Below are positions 8,316 to 16,162 of a DNA stretch of 64,000 nucleotides, piece after piece. The DNA is taken from assembly GCF_022346925.1 (NCBI RefSeq), contig NZ_JAKRNJ010000003.1:434001-498000 (forward strand), read 5' to 3'. Below the pieces are notes generated by a model. It had not been told where the DNA came from, made no database searches, and saw only the letters and a list, made by a program, of their open reading frames with translations. The first letter of the stretch is position 1; every line of letters begins with the position of its first letter. The translations under genes were made by a program, and so were the position numbers. This stretch comes from Microvirga sp. ACRRW (lineage in GTDB: Bacteria; Pseudomonadota; Alphaproteobacteria; Rhizobiales; Beijerinckiaceae).

Positions 8316-9287
8316 ATGCCCTCCAAGCTCGACCAATTGCGCGCCATGACAGTGGTCGTCGCCGATACCGGCGATCTCGACGCGGTGCGCCGCCTGAAGC
8401 CTCAGGACTGCACCACCAACCCGACCCTGCTGCTCAAAGCGGTCGAGAATCCGGCCTATGGCCATATCGTCGAGGAGGCGCTGAACTGGGGTCGTAGCCA
8501 AGGCGGCTCCCGCGAGGGCGTGGTGGCCGCGATCTGCGACCGTCTGGCTGTCGCCTTCGGCGCGGAACTCGCCGGCATCGTGCCGGGCCGCGTCTCGACG
8601 GAGGTCGATGCCGATCTCTCCTTCGATACGGAAGCGACGCTCGCCAAGGCGCGCGCCATCATCAAGGCTTACGAGGATCGCGGCATCGGGCGCGACCGCA
8701 TCCTGATCAAGATCGCCTCCACCTGGGAGGGCATCCGCGCGGCGGAAGTTCTTCAGAAGGAAGGCATCGACTGCAATCTCACGCTGCTTTTCTCGCAAGC
8801 CCAGGCGCAGGCCTGCGCGGAAGCAGGCGTGTTCCTCATCTCGCCGTTTGTGGGCCGCATTCTCGACTGGCACGTGAAGGCGGGCGGCGGTCCTTACACG
8901 GGCGAGACAGATCCGGGCGTGATTTCGGTGCGCAATATCTACGCGTCGTACAAGGCGCAGGGCATCAAGACCGTGGTGATGGGCGCATCCTTCCGCAACA
9001 TCGGTGAGATCGAAGCGCTCGCCGGCTGCGACCGCCTCACCATCTCGCCCGCGCTTCTCGACGAGCTGGCGAACGCGCAAGGCGAGTTGCCGCGCAAGCT
9101 CTCGGCTGACAAGGTTGAGAAGATCGCGCCTCTGCCGCGCATGGACGAAAAGAGCTTCCGTTTCGCCATGAACGAAGATGCGATGGCGACCGAAAAGCTC
9201 TCCGAGGGCATCCGTTCCTTCGTGAAGGATCTGCGCAGCTTGCGTTCGCTCGTCGCGAAGCACCTTGACGAAGCGAAGGCTGCGTAA
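8316..9287 (+). CDS. tal: transaldolase
   Basis: Transfers a dihydroxyacetone unit between sedoheptulose 7-phosphate and glyceraldehyde 3-phosphate in the non-oxidative pentose phosphate pathway (cytoplasm). The protein has 323 residues, the length of the TalB class. The Schiff-base lysine is K132 in [12 protein letters not shown], with supporting residues D20 in VVADTGD and E96 in VSTEVDAD. The early TTNPTLLL motif is at residues 33-40. The start at 8316 gives [12 protein letters not shown], as in close family members. It appears to be a single-gene unit. It is preceded by a REP-like repeat, and a bidirectional terminator shared with the convergent thiamine-diphosphate enzyme gene follows. 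Confidence 0.96.
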   Translation: MPSKLDQLRAMTVVVADTGDLDAVRRLKPQDCTTNPTLLLKAVENPAYGHIVEEALNWGRSQGGSREGVVAAICDRLAVAFGAELAGIVPGRVSTEVDADLSFDTEATLAKARAIIKAYEDRGIGRDRILIKIASTWEGIRAAEVLQKEGIDCNLTLLFSQAQAQACAEAGVFLISPFVGRILDWHVKAGGGPYTGETDPGVISVRNIYASYKAQGIKTVVMGASFRNIGEIEALAGCDRLTISPALLDELANAQGELPRKLSADKVEKIAPLPRMDEKSFRFAMNEDAMATEKLSEGIRSFVKDLRSLRSLVAKHLDEAKAA

Positions 9288-9312
9288 CGAGAGTTTTCAG
9301 GCATCTAAGAAA

Positions 9313-9346
9313 AAAGGGCGGTGAAATTTCACCGCCCTTTGTTTTT
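9313..9346. terminator. bidirectional rho-independent terminator
   Basis: A 28-bp perfect palindrome (9313-9340, AAAGGGCGGTGAAA mirrored) is followed on the plus strand by GTTTTT and preceded by A's that become a U-tract on the minus strand. It serves both transaldolase (+) and the convergent thiamine-diphosphate enzyme (-). Confidence 0.88.
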
Positions 9347-9348
9347 GA

Positions 9349-11028
9349 TTACTTCTTGCTCTCGCGGGCCTTGTCGCGGATCGCGGAGAGCGACATCGAC
9401 GGCGTGATCGCTTCCGGGTCGAGCAGGCAGTGCAGGATCGCGGGCTTGCTGGAGGTGAGCGCGCGCTGCAACGCGGCGGGGAAATCTTCCGTGCGTTCCA
9501 CGCGCTCGCCATAGCCGCCGAAGGCTTTGGCGTAGGCGGCGAAGTCCGGGTTCTTCAGCTCGGTGGCCGAGACGCGGCCCGGATATTCGCGCTCCTGGTG
9601 CATGCGGATCGTGCCGTACATGCCGTTGTCGAGCAGCACCACGAGGATCGGCAGATCGTATTGCACGGCGGTCGCGAATTCCTGACCGTTCATGAGGAAG
9701 TCGCCGTCGCCCGCGAACACCACGACAGTGCTGTCGGGCTGCACGCGCTTCGCGCCGACAGCGGCGGGAACGCCGTAGCCCATAGAGCCGGAGGTGGGGG
9801 CAAGCTGCGTGCCGAAATGCTTGAAGGGCCAGAAGCGGTGGACCCAGGTGGCGAAGTTGCCCGCGCCGTTGCAGTAGATCGTGTCGGACGGCATCACCTC
9901 GCGCAGGTGCGCCATCACTTCGCCCATCTGTAAGGAGCCGGGAACGCGGATCTGCGACGGGTTGCTCCAGTTCAGGTAATCCGCGTGCGAAGTCTTGGTG
10001 CTCTCGGCCCAGGGAAGGGATGCGGGCGGGTGCACGCCTTCCAACGCCGCGGTGAAAGCGACAGGCGAGGCGTTGATGGCGAGATGCGGAGAATAGACGC
10101 GGCCCAGCTCGCTCGGATCGGGATGGATATGCACGAGCTTTTGCTGCGGAGCCGGAATGTCGAGAAGCGTGTAGGCCTGGCTCGGCACTTCGGAGAGGCG
10201 GCCGCCCACGAGCAGCACGAGATCGGCTTCCTTGATGCGAGCGAGCAGCTTCGGATTAACCCCAAGACCGAGATCGCCGATATAGGAGGCATGATCGGCG
10301 GGGAAGAGCATCTGGCGGCGGAAGGTGCAGGCGACCGGCAGCTCGAAGCGCTCGGCGAACCGCACGAAGCGCTGCACGGCGACCTCGGACCAGCGGCTGC
10401 CGCCAAGAAGCGCAACCGGCTTCTTCGCGCCGTGCAGCAGCTTCTGCAGATCGGCCATCTGCGCGAGCGAAGGATGCGTCTCGATCACCTGATAGCGTGG
10501 AGCATCGGCGACAGCGGCCATCTCGGTGAGCACATCTTCCGGCAGCGCGATCACGACCGGGCCGGGACGGCCAGAAGTCGCGACATGGAAGGCGCGGGAA
10601 ATGATTTCGGGGAAGCGCGCCGGGTCGTCCACTTCCGTCGCCCATTTGGCGAGCGGTCCGAAGGCCGCGCGGTAGTCGAGTTCCTGGAAGGCCTCGCGCT
10701 CGCGCATGCCGCGCTCGATCTGACCCACGAAGAGGATCATCGGTGTCGAATCCTGCTTCGCGATGTGAATGCCGGGCGAAGCATTCGTCGCACCCGGGCC
10801 GCGCGTGACGAAGCAGATGCCGGGGCGGCCCGTGAGCTTGCCGTAGGCCTCCGCCATCATCGCGGCGCCGCCTTCCTGGCGGCAGATCGTGACGTTGATG
10901 CTCGCATCATGGAGCGCGTCCAGAGCCGCGAGGTAACTCTCGCCCGGAACGCAGAAGATGTGATCGACTCCGTGCAGGGTCAGTTGATCGACAAGAATCT
11001 GGCCGCCGGTGCGGGAGGTCGCTGTCAT
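9349..11028 (-). CDS. thiamine-diphosphate-dependent enzyme, acetolactate-synthase-like
   Basis: A 559-residue ThDP enzyme with the three-domain layout of the acetolactate synthase/2-oxoacid decarboxylase family. The N-terminal pyrimidine-binding domain has the activating Glu in FCVPGESYLAAL. A central Rossmann-like domain follows. The C-terminal pyrophosphate domain carries GDGDFLMNGQE, the start of the roughly 30-residue GDG...N motif. The ATG at 11028 gives MTATSRTGGQILVDQL; upstream extensions would use TTG and run into a terminator. No regulatory small subunit is adjacent, and the gene sits beside lysine-catabolic dehydrogenases, so a biosynthetic ilvB role is unlikely. A catabolic 2-oxoacid lyase or decarboxylase is plausible. 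The substrate cannot be read from the sequence. Confidence 0.82.
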   Translation of the reverse strand: MTATSRTGGQILVDQLTLHGVDHIFCVPGESYLAALDALHDASINVTICRQEGGAAMMAEAYGKLTGRPGICFVTRGPGATNASPGIHIAKQDSTPMILFVGQIERGMREREAFQELDYRAAFGPLAKWATEVDDPARFPEIISRAFHVATSGRPGPVVIALPEDVLTEMAAVADAPRYQVIETHPSLAQMADLQKLLHGAKKPVALLGGSRWSEVAVQRFVRFAERFELPVACTFRRQMLFPADHASYIGDLGLGVNPKLLARIKEADLVLLVGGRLSEVPSQAYTLLDIPAPQQKLVHIHPDPSELGRVYSPHLAINASPVAFTAALEGVHPPASLPWAESTKTSHADYLNWSNPSQIRVPGSLQMGEVMAHLREVMPSDTIYCNGAGNFATWVHRFWPFKHFGTQLAPTSGSMGYGVPAAVGAKRVQPDSTVVVFAGDGDFLMNGQEFATAVQYDLPILVVLLDNGMYGTIRMHQEREYPGRVSATELKNPDFAAYAKAFGGYGERVERTEDFPAALQRALTSSKPAILHCLLDPEAITPSMSLSAIRDKARESKK

Positions 11029-11059
11029 GGAAGGCTCGCGATGTAAGAGAGAAAACAAG

Positions 11060-11088
11060 AAAAAACGGAGGGCATCTCTGCCCTCCGT
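11060..11088 (-). terminator. strong terminator after the ALDH7 gene
   Basis: Perfect 9-bp stem (11065-11073 with 11080-11088, loop ATCTCT). Read on the minus strand it is followed by TTTTTTCTTGTTTT. It ends transcription of the ALDH7 gene. It also lies only about 32 bp upstream of the start codon of the next minus-strand gene. Confidence 0.85.
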
Positions 11089-11104
11089 GTGTCGTTTCAG
11101 ACGA

Positions 11105-12658
11105 TCAGGCGTCCACGTCGAACTTCACGCCCTGTGCGAGCGGAAGAGTGTTGCCGTAATTGATCGTGTTCGTGGCGCGGCGCATGTAGGCCTTCCAGGA
11201 ATCGGAGCCGGATTCGCGTCCGCCGCCCGTTTCCTTCTCGCCGCCGAACGCGCCGCCGATCTCAGCGCCCGAAGGGCCGATATTGACGTTGGCGATGCCG
11301 CAATCCGAACCCGCCGCCGAGATGAAGGCTTCGGCCTCACGGATGTTGAGCGTGAAGATCGAGGAGGAGAGGCCTGCGCCGACCGCGTTGTGCTGCTCGA
11401 TCACCTGATCGAAATCGGTGTAGCGCATCACGTAGAGGATCGGAGCGAAGGTCTCGCGCAGGACAGGGCCCGTCTGCTGCGGCATTTCCACGAGAGCGGG
11501 ACGAACATAGACGCCGTCGCCGGCCACATCCGTGTAGCGGCCGCCGCCATGCACCTTGCCGCCGGCATTGCGGGATTCATCGAGTGCGCGCTCCATGCCC
11601 TCGAAAGCGGCCTTGTCGATCAGCGGGCCGACGAGCGTACCCTCGGCGCGCGGATCGCCGATCTTCACGCTGCCATAGACCTTCACGAGGCGCGGCACGA
11701 GCTGGTCGTACACGCTGTCATGCACGAAGAGGCGGCGAAGCGTGGTGCAGCGCTGGCCTGCAGTGCCCATGGCTGCGAAGGCGATGCCGCGCAAAGCGAG
11801 ATCGAGATCGGCGGAGGGAGCGACGATGGCTGCGTTGTTGCCGCCGAGCTCGAGGATCGCACGGGCGAAGCGCGCGGCGAGCTTCGGGCCGACCTGACGG
11901 CCCATGGCGGTGGAGCCGGTGGCGGAGAGAACCGGCACGCGGTGATCGTCCACGAGGATCTCGCCGATCTCACGGCCGCCGAGGATCACTTCGAACAGGC
12001 CTTCCGGCACGCCGCCGAAGCGCTTGGCTGCGCGGTGAGCGATGGCGTGCGTGGCAAGCGCCGTCAGCAGGGTCTTTTCGGAGGGCTTCCACACCACCGA
12101 GTCACCGCACACGATGGCAAGAGCTGCGTTCCACGACCACACAGCCACGGGGAAGTTGAAGGCGGAGATGACGCCGCACACGCCCACCGGGTGCCAGGTT
12201 TCCATCATGCGATGGTCGGCGCGCTCGGTGGCGATGGTGAGGCCGTAAAGCTGGCGGGAAAGGCCGACGGAGAAATCGCAGATGTCGATCATCTCCTGAA
12301 CCTCGCCGAGGCCCTCGGAAACGATCTTGCCGGCTTCGAGCGTTACGAGACGGCCGAGATCGTCCTTGGCGGCGCGAAGCTCCTCGCCGAGCAGGCGGAT
12401 GAACTCGCCGCGCTTGGGAGCGGGGATCTTGCGCCAGGCCTTGAAGGCGGCGTCGGCGCGGGTGATGGCGGCCTTGGCCTCATCCGGCGTGGTCTCGCGC
12501 ACATGAGCGATCACCTCGCCGGTGATCGGGGAGGTGGCGGGACGGCCCGTGGAGGCGAACGCGCTGTCCGGCACGCCGAGACGGGCAAGAATGGCGCGGG
12601 CTTCTTCCGCCACGCTGGCGGACGAGGTCGAAACGGAATGCGAGGCGGACATTGTCAT
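11105..12658 (-). CDS. amaB: ALDH7-family alpha-aminoadipate-semialdehyde (piperideine-6-carboxylate) dehydrogenase
   Basis: NAD-dependent oxidation of L-2-aminoadipate 6-semialdehyde to L-2-aminoadipate in lysine catabolism. The protein has 517 residues. The general base is E270 in ILELGGNNA and the nucleophile is C304 in GTAGQRCTTLRR. The segment METWHPVGVCGVISAFNFP at 152-170 is typical of the antiquitin/ALDH7 branch rather than general aldehyde dehydrogenases. A second ATG at 12652 is an equally good start. It lies downstream of a lysine/saccharopine dehydrogenase on the same strand, separated by a terminator, so the two are separate units of one pathway. The gene name rests on family resemblance and context. 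Confidence 0.88.
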   Translation of the reverse strand: MTMSASHSVSTSSASVAEEARAILARLGVPDSAFASTGRPATSPITGEVIAHVRETTPDEAKAAITRADAAFKAWRKIPAPKRGEFIRLLGEELRAAKDDLGRLVTLEAGKIVSEGLGEVQEMIDICDFSVGLSRQLYGLTIATERADHRMMETWHPVGVCGVISAFNFPVAVWSWNAALAIVCGDSVVWKPSEKTLLTALATHAIAHRAAKRFGGVPEGLFEVILGGREIGEILVDDHRVPVLSATGSTAMGRQVGPKLAARFARAILELGGNNAAIVAPSADLDLALRGIAFAAMGTAGQRCTTLRRLFVHDSVYDQLVPRLVKVYGSVKIGDPRAEGTLVGPLIDKAAFEGMERALDESRNAGGKVHGGGRYTDVAGDGVYVRPALVEMPQQTGPVLRETFAPILYVMRYTDFDQVIEQHNAVGAGLSSSIFTLNIREAEAFISAAGSDCGIANVNIGPSGAEIGGAFGGEKETGGGRESGSDSWKAYMRRATNTINYGNTLPLAQGVKFDVDA

Positions 12659-12731
12659 TCTCCCATGGAAACGGGGCTTTGGGCTTCGTCAGTTGAGCCC
12701 GCCGCCTTCGCTTGTGCTTATAAAACAAGAC

Positions 12732-12755
12732 GACGGCGGCCTTCTGGCCACCGTC
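12732..12755 (-). terminator. terminator after the lysine/saccharopine dehydrogenase gene
   Basis: 10-bp stem (12732-12741 with 12746-12755, one G-U pair, loop TTCT). On the minus strand it is followed by GTCTTGTTTTATAAG. It lies between the dehydrogenase stop and the ALDH7 start, after a repeat element. Confidence 0.7.
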
Positions 12756-12760
12756 TTAAA

Positions 12761-12807
12761 GCATGATCGGGAAATGTGGGAACTGCTTTTCCCGAATAGG
12801 GTCATGC
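12761..12807. repeat. short dispersed-type palindromic repeat (family C)
   Basis: GCATGATCGGGAAA at 12761-12774 is mirrored by TTTCCCGA...TCATGC ending at 12807. Elements of this pattern (GCATGA..GGGAAA..GTGGGAAC..TTTCCC..TCATGC) are common between genes in Rhizobiales genomes. Only one copy is in this window. Confidence 0.5.
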
Positions 12808-12883
12808 GATTTCGGAAAGAAGCTGAACAGGTTCCTATCTGAGGTGAGACAGAAACCTGTTCCGAAACATCATGACCAAGCTG

Positions 12884-14017
12884 CTATGCAACGGCGTCGA
12901 GGCGGATGTTCTTCGCAGCCGGCTCGTCGCCCGCATCCAGACGCACGCCCGCATAGACGCGGCCGAAGCGGTTGGCGAGGAAGGCGTCGAGGCCGATCTC
13001 CTCCTGGCGGACGAAGCCCTTCGCTGGCAGCTTGCCCTCGACCAGCAGGTCGAGCATGGCGCAGATGCCGGCGGCGGTGGTCACCTGGATCGCGGTGCGC
13101 TGGGTGCCGCCGACCTTCTGGCCGTAGATGGAGCGGGCATAGGTCTCCTGCACGTAGCGGCCGTCACGCTCGCCGGTCACGGTCACGAACACGATGACCA
13201 TGTCCTGCATGGTGGCGGGAACGGCGTTCTCCAGGATGTCCTTCAGGACCTCGCGGCGGTTGCGCAGCCCCAGATCGTTGAGGAGCACGCGCATCAGGCC
13301 GCAATGGCCCGGATAGCGGATGGTCTTGTAGTTGAGGTTGCGCACCTTGCCTTCGAGCGTCTCGCACAGGGTGCCGAGGCCGCCGGAGGTGTTGAAGGCC
13401 TCATAGCGCGTGCCGTCGAGGGAGAACTCTTCCAGCTCTTCCATGGCGGGCACTTCGCGCAGCTTGCCGTCGACCACCGCCTCGCAGCGCTCGATATACT
13501 CGTTGATGACGCCGTCCGTGCTCCAGGTGAGGTTGTAGGACAGGGCGTTCGACGGGTATTGCGGCAGCGCGCCGACGCGCAGGCGAACCGTGTCGAGCTT
13601 GTCGAAGCGGCTGGCGATGTCGTGCGCCACGATGGAGATGAAGCCGGGGGCAAGACCGCACTGGGGAATGAAGGCGGTGGTGGCGCCTTCCGAGAGCTCC
13701 TTCACCATGCGGGTGGTGGCGACGTCCTCGGTCAGGTCGAAATAGTTCACGTCGGCAAGGCGCGCGGCCTGGGCCACATGGCCGGTCAGGTGATAGGGCG
13801 CTGCGCTGAGCACGGCGTAGTGGCCCTTGAGGGCGTTCTGCAGGGCGACCGCGTCGCTGAAGTCGAGCTGGACCGTCTTGATGCCGTTCTTAGCCACAGC
13901 CTTCAGGGCCTCGGCGGACGAATCTGCCACGGTGACGGTGTAGTCGCCGGTGTCGTTGAGCATGTCGACGATGGTGGAGCCGATCTTGCCGGCGCCGATG
14001 ACGAGAATGGACTTCAT
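12884..14017 (-). CDS. saccharopine dehydrogenase-family enzyme, probably L-lysine 6-dehydrogenase or saccharopine dehydrogenase
   Basis: A 377-residue NAD(P)-dependent enzyme with the Rossmann loop GAGKIG at residues 8-13. Later segments AFNTSGGLGTL and YKTIRYPGH are shared with bacterial lysine 6-dehydrogenases and with saccharopine dehydrogenases. The product would be 2-aminoadipate 6-semialdehyde, the substrate of the ALDH7 enzyme downstream. The start at 14017 gives MKSILVIGAGKIG, with AGGGAG 11 bases upstream; a longer open frame into the Lrp gene is spurious. No lysine-ketoglutarate reductase is adjacent, which favours direct lysine 6-dehydrogenase activity. The choice between the two remains open. 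It is divergent from an Lrp-type regulator, its likely controller. Confidence 0.85.
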   Translation of the reverse strand: MKSILVIGAGKIGSTIVDMLNDTGDYTVTVADSSAEALKAVAKNGIKTVQLDFSDAVALQNALKGHYAVLSAAPYHLTGHVAQAARLADVNYFDLTEDVATTRMVKELSEGATTAFIPQCGLAPGFISIVAHDIASRFDKLDTVRLRVGALPQYPSNALSYNLTWSTDGVINEYIERCEAVVDGKLREVPAMEELEEFSLDGTRYEAFNTSGGLGTLCETLEGKVRNLNYKTIRYPGHCGLMRVLLNDLGLRNRREVLKDILENAVPATMQDMVIVFVTVTGERDGRYVQETYARSIYGQKVGGTQRTAIQVTTAAGICAMLDLLVEGKLPAKGFVRQEEIGLDAFLANRFGRVYAGVRLDAGDEPAAKNIRLDAVA

Positions 14018-14138
14018 GATTGTGGAATCTCCCTGGGGTTGAACAAGAAAAAAGGGCAAAACCCTGCAAAGCGCCATAGACAAGCCGACGGAAAGCCGAG
14101 TAGTTTTCGGCATATCGCCGTAAAGACTGGTCAATGTG

Positions 14139-14567
14139 ATGCTCGACGAGACCGACCGCGCCCTGATCGCCCTCCTGCGGGAGAATGCCCGCATCGGCCA
14201 TGCCGAGGCCGCCCGCCGCCTGAAACTCTCCCGCACCACCGTGCAGGCGCGGGTGGAGAGCCTGGAGCGGCGTGGTGTCATCGTAGGCTACACGCTGAGG
14301 CTCGCGGAGGAGGTCAGCCGCCGCATGGTGCGCGCCCATGTCACCATCGTGGTCGCGCCGAAAGCATCTGCCGCCGTTGCCACGGCGCTGCAGCGCATGC
14401 CAGAGTTGCGCGCGCTTCATTCCGTTGCCGGTGTCTTTGATCTTCTGGCGGTGGTAGAGGCACAAGACGTTCCGACGCTCGACGCGGCCATCGACAAGAT
14501 CGGCGCGCTGGAGGGCGTGGAGCGCACGCAATCCTCCATCATCCTCTCAACGAAATTCGAACGATGA
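14139..14567 (+). CDS. Lrp/AsnC-family transcriptional regulator
   Basis: A 142-residue regulator. The N-terminal helix-turn-helix covers about residues 1-60 (DETDRALIALLRENARIG, then AEAARRLKLSRTTVQARV). A C-terminal RAM-type ligand-binding domain follows. An in-frame GTG three bases upstream (14136) is an alternative start. It is divergent from the lysine/saccharopine dehydrogenase with about 120 bp between, and its stop overlaps the start of the FAD oxidoreductase (ATGA), so those two are co-transcribed. Lrp-type proteins commonly regulate adjacent amino acid genes in response to that amino acid, so lysine response is a reasonable inference. Their shared upstream region holds GCCGA/TCGGC half-sites around 14093-14112 that could form an operator, but this is weak. 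Confidence 0.88.
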   Translation: MLDETDRALIALLRENARIGHAEAARRLKLSRTTVQARVESLERRGVIVGYTLRLAEEVSRRMVRAHVTIVVAPKASAAVATALQRMPELRALHSVAGVFDLLAVVEAQDVPTLDAAIDKIGALEGVERTQSSIILSTKFER

Positions 14568-15769
14568 CCTCTTCTTCTCAGATTGCCGATGTCGTGATCG
14601 TGGGCGGCGCCGTGATGGGCTCCTCCACCGCCTATCATCTCCTCGCCGATTCCGGTTTCAAGGGACGCGTCGTCGTCATCGAGAAGGATCACACCTATCA
14701 GCTCTCCGCATCCGCGTTGTCTGCGGCGTCGATCCGCCAGCAATACTCGAGCGCGGTGAACATCCGCATCTCGCTGCATGGAATCCATTTCCTGCGCAAC
14801 ATCGCCGATTACCTCACCGTCGACGGCGACAAGCCGGAGCTCGGATTGAAGGAGGGTGGCTATCTCTATTGCGCGACGGAGGCGGGTGAGCAGATCCTGC
14901 GCGAGAACCAAGCGCTGCAGGCGGCGGAAGGCGCGGACATTCTTTTCCTCAAGCCGGACGAACTGAAACAGCGTTTCCCCTGGCTCAACGTGGAATATCT
15001 CGCCGCCGGCACGTGGGGCCGTTCAGGCGAAGGCTGGTTCGACGGCTGGGGCCTGCTGCAGGCATTCCGCAAGAAGGCGCGTTCGCTCGGCGCGGAATAC
15101 GTGAAGGGCGAAGTTGCAGAGGTCGAGCGTGAAGGCAACCGCGTCGTTGCCGTGCGCTTGAAGGACGGCACGCGCATCGCCTGCGGCACGCTCATCAACT
15201 GCGCGGGCTCGGGCGGTCGTGCCATCGCCGAGATGGCCGGCATCAAGATTCCCGTGCAGGCGAAGCGCCGCTACGTGTTCACCTTCTCGTGCAAGGAGCC
15301 GGTGGAAAACCTGCCGCTGCTCATCGACATTTCGGGCGCTTATGTGCGTCCGGAAGGCGAGGGACATTTCATCTGCGGCGCGTCGCCGGAAGCGGATATG
15401 GATCCCGACTGGCACGACGATGATCCGGCGAGCCAGGAGATCGATTATTCCTTCTTCGAGGAATTCATCTGGCCGTCGCTCGCGACGCGCATTCCCGCTT
15501 TCGAGGCGATCAAGCCGGGCCGCGCCTGGTCGGGCCCCTACGACATGAGCCTGCTCGATCACAATGCCATCATCGGCAAGACGGACGTGATCGAGAATTT
15601 TTACTTGTGCAACGGCTTCTCGGGCCACGGTCTGCAACAGGCGCCCGCCGTCGGCCGCGCCCTCTCGGAGCTGATCGTGCACGGCGGCTACCGCACGCTC
15701 GATCTCTCCGAGCTCGGCTACGAGCGCGTGCTGGCGAACCGCCCGCTTCTTGAGCGCAACGTGATCTAA
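14564..15769 (+). CDS. FAD-dependent amine/amino acid oxidoreductase (DAO family)
   Basis: A 401-residue flavoprotein of the D-amino-acid oxidase/sarcosine-oxidase-like family. An ADP-binding loop is at the N-terminus (VVIVGGAVMGSSTAYHL, residues 10-26), followed by the RRYVFTFSC insertion near 235. The C-terminal FAD-contact segment is NFYLCNGFSGHGLQQAPAVG. It would oxidise a secondary or primary amine, with electrons going to oxygen or an acceptor. Its start overlaps the stop of the Lrp-type regulator by four bases, so it belongs to that transcript and is probably part of the same amino acid response. L-pipecolate or another lysine-derived amine is an attractive but unproven substrate. No covalent-flavin motif is obvious. 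Confidence 0.8.
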   Translation: MTSSSQIADVVIVGGAVMGSSTAYHLLADSGFKGRVVVIEKDHTYQLSASALSAASIRQQYSSAVNIRISLHGIHFLRNIADYLTVDGDKPELGLKEGGYLYCATEAGEQILRENQALQAAEGADILFLKPDELKQRFPWLNVEYLAAGTWGRSGEGWFDGWGLLQAFRKKARSLGAEYVKGEVAEVEREGNRVVAVRLKDGTRIACGTLINCAGSGGRAIAEMAGIKIPVQAKRRYVFTFSCKEPVENLPLLIDISGAYVRPEGEGHFICGASPEADMDPDWHDDDPASQEIDYSFFEEFIWPSLATRIPAFEAIKPGRAWSGPYDMSLLDHNAIIGKTDVIENFYLCNGFSGHGLQQAPAVGRALSELIVHGGYRTLDLSELGYERVLANRPLLERNVI

Positions 15770-16162
15770 CCCACTTCGACCGCAGCAATTTGTGCACTGC
15801 ACCATAGCTGAGCCTGCCCGTCCCTCCCTTATTCCATATCGGGCGGGTAGGCTGAGACCTTGCCTTTCTAGCCTCATCCACGATTCGCTGCCGGCAATCC
15901 GTCGACGGGCGGCTGGATGAGCCTGGAATCCGGCTGCGGTCCTGCGGCCCATGCGCTTCTTCCCCAGGGATACCCCACCAACGAAGGGCATCTTGGCCTA
16001 TTCCAATCCCCAGTTGTTAAGTCTTTTCAAGGAAAAGGGCTTCCATTTTGGAGCCGGCTATGATTGTCATGGATGTGTCATTAAAACGTCATCCGGCCTT
16101 CGTGCCGGCATGATGAACGACAAGAACGTCCCCGAGGGGGATGATACGGGAGAGACTATATT
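15770..16162 (+). other. 393-bp intergenic region upstream of ugpB
   Basis: No convincing gene. It is more AT-rich than its surroundings and holds the Pho-box-like array at 16065-16092. Next to that is an imperfect inverted repeat, TCATCCGGCC at 16090-16099 against GCCGGCATGA at 16104-16113, and then the leader of ugpB. A 71-codon open frame at 15951-16166 is unlikely to be real because it covers the Pho box and has no recognisable start signal. Confidence 0.6.
16065..16092 (+). promoter_or_regulatory. Pho-box-like triple direct repeat upstream of ugpBAEC
   Basis: Three hexamers TGTCAT (16065-16070), TGTCAT (16076-16081) and CGTCAT (16087-16092) are spaced exactly 11 bp apart with AT-rich separators. 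This is the layout of a PhoB-binding site, in which 7-bp TGTCA-type half-sites recur every 11 bp. It lies about 70 bp upstream of the ugpB start, and ugp operons are classic PhoB targets. Confidence 0.72.

Noticed and set aside
11009-12766. 585-codon open frame on the plus strand
   Set aside because: Antisense to the ALDH7 gene and running through a strong terminator. It has no motif.
14018-14281. N-terminal extension of the lysine/saccharopine dehydrogenase frame
   Set aside because: It is open but runs antisense through the Lrp gene and precedes a perfect Rossmann N-terminus at 14017.
16065-16092. CRISPR-like interpretation of the TGTCAT repeats
   Set aside because: The repeats are only 6 bp with 5-bp gaps at an 11-bp period, which fits a transcription-factor array, not CRISPR.
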